This document shows, piece after piece, positions 1 through 6,206 of a stretch of 12,582 nucleotides of DNA; position 1 is the first letter of the stretch; the number at the start of each line of letters is the position of its first letter. This stretch comes from Candidatus Hecatellales archaeon. Lineage in GTDB: Archaea; Thermoproteota; Bathyarchaeia; Hecatellales; Hecatellaceae. The DNA is taken from the NCBI GenBank assembly GCA_003662485.1, contig QMYD01000019.1, positions 1 through 12,582 of the forward strand, given 5' to 3'. Both the position numbers and the translations under genes were made by a program. The notes beneath the pieces are model-generated. The model saw only the letters and a program-made list of their open reading frames with translations. It was not told the DNA's origin and did no database searches.

Positions 1-646
1 GCTTCCTGTATCTTCCCTCAACGAAGAGGGGGGAAGCCCTAACGGTCACCCTCCTCCGGCTGCTATAGGGCGAAATCGTAACAAGCACATCTGGGTTTTT
101 AAAGTCCACCTGTCTTCCGGTAAGCCTTGAAATAACCTTCCCCACCTCACGAGTGAATTCGCTCTTAATGTTTTCCCCCCAAACAATGCCGTATAGGCTT
201 CTAAGCCTATCCTCAGCCTCAACAATTCTCGCTGGAATCCTTGCGCCTACCAGGAAGCTCTTAAACTCGTAGCCTTTAAGGCTTTCAGCAGCCTCCCTCC
301 CAAGCTCCTCCACCATGGAAAGCTTATCCTCACAGATTTCGCAGACTCCTCCCCCCTTAACTTTCATCCCATGCTTCTCAAGGGTAAGCTTCGCCGCCTC
401 TAACCCGCCGTTTTCGGCTAGATGCCTAACCACTTCGAGGGCTTTTCTATCCCCCTTCACATGCTTTGAGAAGGCTTCGAGGAGGAGGGCTACTTTGAGG
501 GCTTCCCCCCTCAGCCTGTTCGAAAGCCCATAGCCTAAGGCTGCAAACTGCCTTCCAAGGCAGCTGTCGCAGAGCCTATGCTCAGCCAGCATCAACCCTG
601 CAAGCCTTAAAACCTCAGCCTCCACGAGTTCAGCCAACCCAGCCAC
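1..646 (-). CDS. pus10: tRNA pseudouridine synthase Pus10, N-terminal part (partial)
   Basis: Translating the minus strand from a GTG at 646-644 gives an open frame of 215 codons that runs off the left edge. It reads as archaeal Pus10, which makes pseudouridine at positions 54/55 of the tRNA T-loop. Visible features are two CxxC pairs (C26/C29 in LCDSCLGRQ and C102/C105 in VCEICED) that should form the zinc-binding N-terminal module. They are followed by the family stretch with WGENIKSEFTREVGK (residues 156-170) and DFKNPDV (181-187). The catalytic pseudouridine synthase domain with its aspartate lies beyond the window. An in-frame stop at 661-659 limits the upstream extension, so GTG 646 is the best start; the next candidates are internal. 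The gene lies 36 bases downstream of the flavoprotein gene on the same strand but probably has its own expression. Family assignment rests on motif recognition. Confidence 0.87.
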   Translation of the reverse strand, partial: MAGLAELVEAEVLRLAGLMLAEHRLCDSCLGRQFAALGYGLSNRLRGEALKVALLLEAFSKHVKGDRKALEVVRHLAENGGLEAAKLTLEKHGMKVKGGGVCEICEDKLSMVEELGREAAESLKGYEFKSFLVGARIPARIVEAEDRLRSLYGIVWGENIKSEFTREVGKVISRLTGRQVDFKNPDVLVTISPYSSRRRVTVRASPLFVEGRYRK

Positions 647-682
647 ACTTGGAATGCTTCAAATAAGTTAGGGTAAGCCTAA

Positions 683-1939
683 TTATAAAGAGTGCTCAAC
701 CCCGAGGAAGGCGCCTACCTTCCCTCCCAGAAGAGTGAGAAGTTCACCGTTTTCCCTTAGAAATCTTGCTAGGGCTTCCTTATGGCTTAAGCTGGGATAG
801 CATCCATGCTTCGCCACGGCTGTGAGGAAGCCGTAGAGAAACCTGCTTACACGTTTTATTCCCAGCTCCCTCAAAATCAAGTTTTGCATCCTCCCTCCAA
901 AGTCAAGGTTTAAGCCTATCCAGCTTTCCCTCCACCTCTCCTCGTAGGCTGACAGGAAGCCGGCTGAAACATCACCAGCACTTAAGGCTTCGCAGGCAAC
1001 CTCAGCTGCTAGCTTCCCGCTGTAGGCTGCAGCCTCATAGCCCGCCCCCTCCATGGGGCAGGTGAAGCCAGCTGCATCCCCAGCCAGTAGGATGCCGTCT
1101 CCAAAGGTTTTGGCTGCTGGAGGCCCCACCGGGATTAAGCGGGCTGCCTCTTCTATAAGCCTTCCACCTTTAACCCTCTCCCTAACCGCTGGAAGCCTAA
1201 GCATACGCTTGAGTTGAAGTTTTGGAGGCTCCTTTGAGTTTAGGGTTGCTCCAACCCCTAGGGCTACAAGCCTCTTCGAAGGGAAAACCCAGCAGTAGCC
1301 GCTTGGATAGTGGTCGTCGAACACCACCAAGGCTTCAACACAGCCTCCACGGGTGAACCTCCCTGAAACCAGGTTTTCACCAAGCCTATAGGTTTGCTTG
1401 ACGGCTAGGGCTACGGCTTCAGGAGGCCACTTCCCCCTGAGGCCGAAGCTCCTCGCCACCACGGAGTTTACGCCGTCGGCTCCAATCACCAGGGAGCCAT
1501 AGAATTTTTCTCCCTTAGAGGTTTCAACCCCAATGGCGTAGCCCCCCTCGTTTTTAAGAACCCTTTCAACGAGGGTTGAAGTTTTCAGTTGGGCTCCAGC
1601 CTCAGCGGCAGCCTTTGAAACCCACCTGTCCCATTCTGGCCTGTGCACGGTGTAGCCGAAGGGTTTGCTCCGGCTGAAGGCAAGCTCAACAAGGCTTCCA
1701 TCCTCCCTGTGAAGGTGGAAGGACCACCTGGTTATCGGCCTCTCTAGGGGGCCCTCAGCCATCCAGGAGAAATGGTGGAAAACGTCTTGGGTTAAAAGTT
1801 CTCCTCCAACGTTTTTATCTCCAGGCCTCCTACCCCTCTCCAGCAGGATTACCCTAAAACCCTTCTCGGCAGCAGTTTTAGCCGCAAGACTTCCAGCAGG
1901 CCCGGCTCCAACAACAACTATATCGTAAATTCTTCTCAA
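683..1939 (-). CDS. Geranylgeranyl reductase / FixC family FAD-dependent oxidoreductase
   Basis: This 418-residue flavoprotein has the usual GGR/FixC length and order. The FAD dinucleotide fold GAGPAG is at residues 11-16, GADGVNS at 153-159, the GGR signature YxWxFP with downstream GxG at 215-230, and the second FAD motif GDAAGF at 287-292. Archaeal relatives saturate the isoprenoid chains of membrane lipids (or of quinones); FixC relatives pass electrons to quinone. The segment GDKNVGGELL (40-49) resembles FixC (GxKNV) and lacks the cysteine that several lipid GGRs carry there, so the substrate is open. The start is TTG at 1939; I see no in-frame ATG nearby and only a weak ribosome site. 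It is the second gene of a unit with the FpoF-like gene, 32 bases downstream of it, so that iron-sulfur/F420 protein may be its electron donor. Family is confident; substrate is not. Confidence 0.85.
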   Translation of the reverse strand: MRRIYDIVVVGAGPAGSLAAKTAAEKGFRVILLERGRRPGDKNVGGELLTQDVFHHFSWMAEGPLERPITRWSFHLHREDGSLVELAFSRSKPFGYTVHRPEWDRWVSKAAAEAGAQLKTSTLVERVLKNEGGYAIGVETSKGEKFYGSLVIGADGVNSVVARSFGLRGKWPPEAVALAVKQTYRLGENLVSGRFTRGGCVEALVVFDDHYPSGYCWVFPSKRLVALGVGATLNSKEPPKLQLKRMLRLPAVRERVKGGRLIEEAARLIPVGPPAAKTFGDGILLAGDAAGFTCPMEGAGYEAAAYSGKLAAEVACEALSAGDVSAGFLSAYEERWRESWIGLNLDFGGRMQNLILRELGIKRVSRFLYGFLTAVAKHGCYPSLSHKEALARFLRENGELLTLLGGKVGAFLGVEHSL

Positions 1940-1971
1940 AACTAAACCTTTAAGGGGAGGTGCTTAGAGGG

Positions 1972-3081
1972 TTAGCCCGTCTTCGCTTGCTCACGCTTTT
2001 TAGAGGCCAGCTTAACGAGGACACCGTCGGGTTTAATCTCTAAGGGCTTAGCTTCAATCCAGCCCTTCTCCAAGGCGCCCTCAAAGAATTTTAGTCCAGC
2101 CTCCGTTCTAACGATAACAGTTGACCAGCCTTCAGGTGAATCCACGTTTCCAACGGATATGTCGGCGAGGTTTGCAGCGAAGTCCGTGCAGAATTCGCAG
2201 TTGCTCCTAGCGTAGGGTTTAACCTCCTTAATTTTGACCTCGATAACTTTTTCGCCTGCAGCCTCAGCTGTAAACCTTCCAGCTCTAATCGAGAACTTGG
2301 TAACCTTTGAGGGGTCAATCTTGGAGGCTACAAACTCCTTGATCAACCTATCATAGTAGAAGTTTTCCGAGCAGAAGAGGCCTATGATAAGCTTCACCCT
2401 ACTCCCATACTTGATGGCTCCATGCGCCCCGTACTGCATCTTCCTGACTGCTCTAACCTGGCATGGGGTTCCCACGAAGCCTAAGCGGTCAAAGTTGTAG
2501 CAGTCTACGGCTTCGCTTATGGCTAAGGCCACTGGGGCTACACTATACTTGGTTCCAGCAGCCTCAATGAGGTCTTCAACGGTTAGGGCGAGCTTAGGCT
2601 CAGGCTTCCATGGGGCATCCTTCCTAACCCCTGTTACGGCTGCAGCTTGAAGGATTCCCTCACTGAGGGCGTAGGCGAGGATGGCTGTTACAGCCCCCCC
2701 ATCAGAGGCTACCTTCAAAATTTCCTCCCTAGCAGCCCTAACCGAATAGGCCTTCATGAAGATTCCGAAGGGCTCCTTCTCGCTACTATTCCTCCCGAAG
2801 ATTAGGGCTTCAAGCTCCCTCTCGTCTGGAGCACCCGTCTGAGGACACTGGTAATAGCAGAACTCGCAGAGCAGGCATTTCCCAGCTAGAATTGGCTCCT
2901 CATCCCTCCCAGCAACCTCCTTAAACCTTACAACGCCTGGGGGGCATGCAGCCACGCAGGCTCCACAGCCCACACACTTCCCAGGCTTAACCACCTCAGT
3001 TACCAGGCTTGCGAAAACCTTAGGCTTATAAACCTTGCTTACGGCAGCCTTCTCACCGCCAGCCAGCCCAACCGCCTCCAC
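1972..3081 (-). CDS. FpoF/FrhB-like coenzyme F420 oxidoreductase with N-terminal 2x[4Fe-4S] domain
   Basis: This 369-residue protein starts with a two-cluster ferredoxin domain (C36, C39, C42, C46 and C69, C72, C75, C79). It continues into the F420 hydrogenase/dehydrogenase beta-subunit fold: SDGGAVTA at 126-133, GTPCQ with C207, FCSEN with C237, and CEFC with C295/C298, followed by ADISVGN. The ferredoxin domain and length match FpoF/FqoF, the F420H2-oxidising subunit of archaeal Fpo complexes, better than the shorter FrhB. The family also includes other F420- or ferredoxin-linked partners, so the acceptor is not proven. The gene diverges from the protease-hydrogenase cluster across 66 bases and leads the unit with the flavoprotein. 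Two partners are plausible: the complex I-like hydrogenase, or the adjacent GGR/FixC enzyme. The start is GTG 3081 without a ribosome site upstream, so the transcript may be leaderless or the true start may lie slightly downstream. Confidence 0.85.
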   Translation of the reverse strand: MEAVGLAGGEKAAVSKVYKPKVFASLVTEVVKPGKCVGCGACVAACPPGVVRFKEVAGRDEEPILAGKCLLCEFCYYQCPQTGAPDERELEALIFGRNSSEKEPFGIFMKAYSVRAAREEILKVASDGGAVTAILAYALSEGILQAAAVTGVRKDAPWKPEPKLALTVEDLIEAAGTKYSVAPVALAISEAVDCYNFDRLGFVGTPCQVRAVRKMQYGAHGAIKYGSRVKLIIGLFCSENFYYDRLIKEFVASKIDPSKVTKFSIRAGRFTAEAAGEKVIEVKIKEVKPYARSNCEFCTDFAANLADISVGNVDSPEGWSTVIVRTEAGLKFFEGALEKGWIEAKPLEIKPDGVLVKLASKKREQAKTG

Positions 3082-3097
3082 AAATAAATCTACAAAC

Positions 3098-3117
3098 TTA
3101 AGCTTTCATAGGCTTAA
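3098..3117. promoter_or_regulatory. Dyad in the divergent promoter region (candidate operator)
   Basis: TTAAGC at 3098-3103 is the exact reverse complement of GCTTAA at 3112-3117, with an 8-base spacer. It sits in the middle of the 66-base gap between the divergent FpoF-like and protease genes. An AT-rich TATA-like stretch at 3122-3130 lies beside it and could serve either strand. A dimeric regulator binding here could control both directions. This is a sequence observation; the operator role is inference. Confidence 0.35.
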
Positions 3118-3147
3118 CTACACATAAATTCTTTTCGGGGAACAGGT

Positions 3148-3648
3148 TTGGCTGGATTGAAACTGCAACTCGAAAGGTGGCTTAGAAATGTTGGACGGCT
3201 GGTGGTGCTTGGGGTTGGAAACAGGATGCAGGGGGACGATGGGGCTGGGGTGCTAGTGGCTAGAAGGCTTTCGAAGCTCAGGCTTCCAGAAGGCGTCATG
3301 GTGGTGGAGGCAGGGGTTTCCCCGGAGAACTTCACAGAGAAAATTGTGAAGTTTAGGCCTACCCACCTCCTAATCGTTGACGCAGCCCTTTTCAAGGCTA
3401 AACCAGGCAGCATCCGGCTTTTCACCATAGATAGGCTTGGAGGTGTAATCTTTTCCACCCATAGGCTCCCCCTAACTCTCCTCGTAGACTACCTTAAACA
3501 TTTCATCCCCAACGTGGAGGTGAGACTTCTCGCCATCAAGCCTGAGAGGGTTGAATGGGGAGAAAAACCTTCAGCCGCAACCCTGCATGCCATAGATGAA
3601 GCCGCTAAGATTTTGGCGGAAATCCTAGCCGAAAAATTCAATTTTTAA
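3148..3648 (+). CDS. hycI: Hydrogenase maturation protease (HycI/HyaD-type)
   Basis: This 166-residue peptidase of the family that removes the C-terminal tail of [NiFe]-hydrogenase large subunits after nickel insertion. Family marks are GVGNRMQGDD (residues 22-31) with the first nickel-sensing aspartate, GVSPEN (56-61), VDAA with D78, and STHRLPL with H105. These match the Asp/Asp/His nickel-recognition set known in HycI and HybD. The start is a TTG at 3148 behind a purine-rich GGGGAACAGG; no ATG is available in frame before the conserved GxGN. It lies 74 bases upstream of the complex I-like operon in the same direction. The obvious substrate is the large subunit at 5010-6206, which keeps a tail of 32 residues. 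True complex I has no such tail and needs no protease, so this gene is independent support for the operon encoding a hydrogenase. Confidence 0.92.
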   Translation: MAGLKLQLERWLRNVGRLVVLGVGNRMQGDDGAGVLVARRLSKLRLPEGVMVVEAGVSPENFTEKIVKFRPTHLLIVDAALFKAKPGSIRLFTIDRLGGVIFSTHRLPLTLLVDYLKHFIPNVEVRLLAIKPERVEWGEKPSAATLHAIDEAAKILAEILAEKFNF

Positions 3649-3662
3649 GGGTTTCTCCTGCT

Positions 3663-3678
3663 AGGAAAGATTTTTAAA
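3663..3678 (+). promoter_or_regulatory. Archaeal BRE/TATA promoter of the hydrogenase operon
   Basis: The purine-rich AGGAAAGA (3663-3670) followed directly by TTTTTAAA (3671-3678) has the form of a BRE plus TATA box. With the usual spacing of about 26 bases, transcription would begin near 3700, leaving a leader of roughly 20 bases before the ATG at 3723. It suggests the operon can be transcribed separately from the protease gene. The start site is inferred, not observed. Confidence 0.55.
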
Positions 3679-3700
3679 CCGTATAAGTTTAACATTTAAC

Positions 3701-3717
3701 ATCACCCTTACGGTGAT
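3701..3717 (+). promoter_or_regulatory. Leader hairpin that encloses the Shine-Dalgarno of nuoA
   Basis: ATCACC (3701-3706) and GGTGAT (3712-3717) form a perfect 6-bp inverted repeat around a 5-base loop, CTTAC. GGTGAT lies 5 bases before the ATG at 3723 and matches part of the archaeal Shine-Dalgarno consensus AGGAGGTGATCC. The left arm therefore copies the anti-Shine-Dalgarno of 16S rRNA and could mask the ribosome site in RNA. It also falls at the predicted transcription start, so a DNA operator is the alternative. Confidence 0.45.
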
Positions 3718-3722
3718 TTGAT

Positions 3723-4058
3723 ATGGTGCTGGAGCTGTTAACCTCACCTCCAGTAATATTTTTCATCGCAGTTATCGTTTCCATTTTAATCTTCCTCTGG
3801 GGTGGGATGATAGCTGCTAAGGGTGAGAAAACGAGTGGGAAGCTGGCGCCCTACGCCTGTGGTGAAGACTTCCCCCCGGAAAGGTTTAGGGTGGATGTGA
3901 GGAGACTATTCATTTACGGGCTATACTTCCTCATTTTCGACGCCTTCGCCCTCATTTTCGCCCTATCCTTCGCCAAGCCGGGTGTTTTCCCCATAATTTT
4001 TGCGGTTTTAGCTCTCATAGCCGTAATAGTCATGCTTCCCGTTAAATGGTATGAGTAG
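3723..4058 (+). CDS. nuoA: NuoA/FpoA-like membrane subunit
   Basis: This is a 111-residue membrane protein with three predicted helices (about 8-30, 62-82 and 87-106). Between helices 1 and 2 is the NuoA-type loop ending in LAPYACGEDFPPERF, whose C46 matches the loop cysteine of NuoA/ND3. Helix 2 carries LIFDAFALIF: D73 matches the conserved aspartate of the FDxE motif, but the glutamate position is F75. NuoA homologues help frame the quinone-site-to-membrane link in complex I and are absent from simple Ech-type hydrogenases. Finding one here ties this operon to the complex I side of the family. The ATG is preceded by GGTGAT at a 5-base spacing, inside the leader hairpin. Its stop codon overlaps the first possible GTG of the next gene. 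Confidence 0.88.
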   Translation: MVLELLTSPPVIFFIAVIVSILIFLWGGMIAAKGEKTSGKLAPYACGEDFPPERFRVDVRRLFIYGLYFLIFDAFALIFALSFAKPGVFPIIFAVLALIAVIVMLPVKWYE

Positions 4059-4075
4059 TGGTGGAGGAAACCCCC

Positions 4076-4507
4076 ATGGGATTAGGCCTGGTGAAATGGT
4101 CAAGAATTAAATCACCTTGGATTCTCCACTTCAACTCTGGAGCTTGCAACGCCTGCGACATCGAGGTTCTAGCGGTTTTAACCCCGAGGTTTGACGTTGA
4201 AAGGTTTGGCATGCTGCTTAAGGGAAGTCCAAGACATGCCGACATCATTGTGATAACAGGCTCCGTTACAAGGCAGATAAGGGATAGACTCGTAAGAATC
4301 TATGAGCAGACCCCTGAGCCCAAATTTGTTTTAGCTGTTGGAAACTGCGCTGGAACTGGAGGGGTTTTCCAGCAGTGCTATAACGTTTATGAGGGGGTTG
4401 ACAAGGTTATCCCCGTAGACGTCTACGTGCCGGGATGCCCCCCAAGGCCTGAAGCAATAATCCACGGCGTCGTGAAACTCCTCCAAAAGCTTCAGGAAGC
4501 CTCCTAA
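4076..4507 (+). CDS. [NiFe]-hydrogenase small subunit, group 4 (NuoB/EchC-like)
   Basis: This 143-residue iron-sulfur subunit carries the single [4Fe-4S] cluster nearest the active site. Cysteines are C24 and C27 (SGACNACDIE), C91 (GNCAGTGG) and C121 (VPGCPPRPE). The first pair is CxxC, as in Ech, Hyc and Mbh small subunits; NuoB/FpoB of complex I instead has adjacent cysteines (CC). That single feature already points to hydrogenase. I prefer the ATG at 4076 because GGTGGAGG ends 8 bases before it. A GTG at 4058, overlapping the nuoA stop by one base, would add six residues but has no ribosome site. C101 is an additional, non-ligand cysteine. The gene is second in the operon, with 15 bases to the next. 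It should pair with the large subunit at the cytoplasmic foot of the complex. Confidence 0.92.
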   Translation: MGLGLVKWSRIKSPWILHFNSGACNACDIEVLAVLTPRFDVERFGMLLKGSPRHADIIVITGSVTRQIRDRLVRIYEQTPEPKFVLAVGNCAGTGGVFQQCYNVYEGVDKVIPVDVYVPGCPPRPEAIIHGVVKLLQKLQEAS

Positions 4508-4522
4508 GGAGGGAGGAAGAGA

Positions 4523-5026
4523 ATGACTGGCTTGGAGGAGGCGGTTGAAAAGCTTAAGTCGGGTATAGGAGCCGAAAACGTTTTAGAGGTGAAACATCAG
4601 CCTCCAAGAAACGTTTTCGTGCTTATAAAGCCTGAGAAGCTTAAAGAGGCTATAACCTACGTTATGAAGGAGCTCGGCTACCAGTACATTATCACCATCA
4701 GCGGGGTTGACCTAATAAAGGAAAACCAGTTTGAGGTAATCTACCATTTAAGCGACTACTCCAACACCATTTCGCTGAAGATAAGGATTCCAAGGGATGA
4801 GCCTAAGGTTCCAACCATAACCGACATCATTCCAGGGGCTACCCTCTATGAGAGGGAGGTTCACGACATGTTTGGGATTGTGGCTGAAGGCCACCCCAAC
4901 CTAGCCAAGCTTCTCCTATCTGACGGGTGGCCTGAAGACCTGCACCCCCTCCGGAAGGATGTAACCATCCAGCAGATTAGGGAGAGATTGGAGGAGGAGA
5001 GGAGGAAAGGTGTCCGGGGAATCTGA
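4523..5026 (+). CDS. nuoC: NuoC/HycE-N-like 30 kDa subunit
   Basis: This 167-residue soluble subunit is of the complex I 30-kDa family, a structural partner of the large subunit in the peripheral arm. The diagnostic stretch is in the C-terminal half: LYEREVHDMFGI (about 112-123), then GHPNLAKLLLSDGWPEDLHPLRKD, which matches the ERExxDMFG...LLLxDxWPxxxxPLRKD pattern. The protein ends in a charged helix, RERLEEERRKG. It is a separate gene, not fused to the large subunit as in HycE. The ATG at 4523 follows GGAGGGAGGAAGAGA. Its 3' end overlaps the start of the large-subunit gene by 17 bases, and its own terminal GGAGGAGAGGAGGAAAG supplies the ribosome site for that gene, which suggests coupled translation. 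Confidence 0.9.
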   Translation: MTGLEEAVEKLKSGIGAENVLEVKHQPPRNVFVLIKPEKLKEAITYVMKELGYQYIITISGVDLIKENQFEVIYHLSDYSNTISLKIRIPRDEPKVPTITDIIPGATLYEREVHDMFGIVAEGHPNLAKLLLSDGWPEDLHPLRKDVTIQQIRERLEEERRKGVRGI

Positions 5027-6206
5027 AAAGGCTGTATTCGAGGTTCCAGTAGGCCCTCAGCATCCAGCCCTCAAAGAACCCATACTCCTACTCTTCAAAA
5101 TCGAGGGAGACATTATCGACGATGTTATGGCGAGGCCTGCCTACACTCACCGGGGTATAGAGAAGGCTACAGAAGCCCGAAACTATATCCAGAACATATA
5201 CCTGTGCGAGCGTGTGTGCGGGATATGCTCAGGCATTCACACCCTCGTGTACACGCAGGGTGTGGAAAGGCTGGCTGGAGTTGAGCCACCCCCAAGAGCC
5301 AAGTATATTCGTGTAATCTTCTTGGAGTTGGAGCGAATTCACAGCCACGCCCTATGGCTTGGGGTGGCTGCCCACGAACTAGGCTTCGACACCCTCTTCT
5401 ACTATGTCTGGAGGGATCGAGAACTCGTAATGGACTTACTCGAACTCGTAACGGGTAACAGGGTAAACTATGCTATGAGCACGGTTGGGGGGGCACGCAG
5501 GGACATCTCTGATGAGGCAGCCCACCAAATCAAGAAGGGCATGGAAATCTTCAGGAGGAGGCTTGACGTCTACACGGGCGTGGTGGAGAAGGATCCAACT
5601 GTAAGGAAGAGGGTTGTAGATGTTGGAAAGCTTTCACCCCACAAGGCTGTAGAGCTCTGCGCTGTAGGCCCAACCTTAAGGGCCACCGGGGTTAAACGGG
5701 ATGTTAGAGCTGACGACCCCTACCAGGCCTACGATGAAATACCCTTCAACGTGGCTACCTACCCAACGGGAGATGTCCTAGCCCAAATCATGGTTAGGGT
5801 TATGGAGATGTATGAGGCTGCTAACATCATAGACTACGCCTTAGACCACATGCCCAAGGGCCCGATAAGGACGAAGGTTCCATGGAACATCGCCCCCAAC
5901 GAGGTGATAAGCCGTGGGGAGGCTCCAAGAGGAGAACTATTCTACTATTTCAAGAGCAATGGGACGGAGAAGCCTGAGAGGGTTAAAATCCGAACTCCAA
6001 CTCTTGCCAACCTTCCAGCCGTATGCGAAATGCTTAAAGGCTACCACATAGCGGAAATCCCCATCGTCTTCGCCTCCATAGATCCCTGCCTAAGCTGCAC
6101 CGGCCGCTTCGCCTTCATAGATGAACGCCATGATAGGAGCTGGGTTTGGACAGGTGAACAGTTGAGAGCCTACCGTAGGAGGTATTATAAGTGGCAGAAT
6201 AGGTGA
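5010..6206 (+). CDS. [NiFe]-hydrogenase large (catalytic) subunit, group 4, complex I-type operon
   Basis: This is the 398-residue NuoD-family catalytic subunit. Unlike NuoD/FpoD it keeps both nickel-binding motifs: ERVCGICSGIH with C70, C73 and H77 (codons at about 5208-5240), and DPCLSCTGR with C360, C363 and R366 (6081-6107). These four cysteines hold the Ni-Fe(CN)2CO centre that reduces protons or oxidises H2. The N-terminal GPQHPALKEP (15-24) is of the Ech/Mbh/Hyc kind, with lysine where NuoD has the second histidine of HPAAH. After R366 there are exactly 32 more residues, a tail that a HycI-type protease should remove; the protease gene is upstream. C66 is an extra cysteine beside the first motif. 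The start is GTG at 5010 behind GGAGGAAAG, overlapping the C-subunit gene. It belongs to group 4; I cannot place the subgroup without a tree. Confidence 0.93.
   Translation: MSGESEKAVFEVPVGPQHPALKEPILLLFKIEGDIIDDVMARPAYTHRGIEKATEARNYIQNIYLCERVCGICSGIHTLVYTQGVERLAGVEPPPRAKYIRVIFLELERIHSHALWLGVAAHELGFDTLFYYVWRDRELVMDLLELVTGNRVNYAMSTVGGARRDISDEAAHQIKKGMEIFRRRLDVYTGVVEKDPTVRKRVVDVGKLSPHKAVELCAVGPTLRATGVKRDVRADDPYQAYDEIPFNVATYPTGDVLAQIMVRVMEMYEAANIIDYALDHMPKGPIRTKVPWNIAPNEVISRGEAPRGELFYYFKSNGTEKPERVKIRTPTLANLPAVCEMLKGYHIAEIPIVFASIDPCLSCTGRFAFIDERHDRSWVWTGEQLRAYRRRYYKWQNR

Noticed and set aside
315..533. A 72-codon open frame on the plus strand.
   Set aside because: It lies wholly antisense to the pus10 frame, has low-complexity Ser/Phe-rich content and no recognisable domain.
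2091..2318. A second minus-strand open frame inside the FpoF-like gene.
   Set aside because: It is out of frame with a gene whose own frame carries all family motifs, so it is a shadow.
3652..3668. A weak inverted repeat, TTTC...GAAA-like, after the protease gene as a terminator.
   Set aside because: The pairing is short and imperfect and no T-run follows directly; the T-run at 3671 is better read as part of the TATA box.
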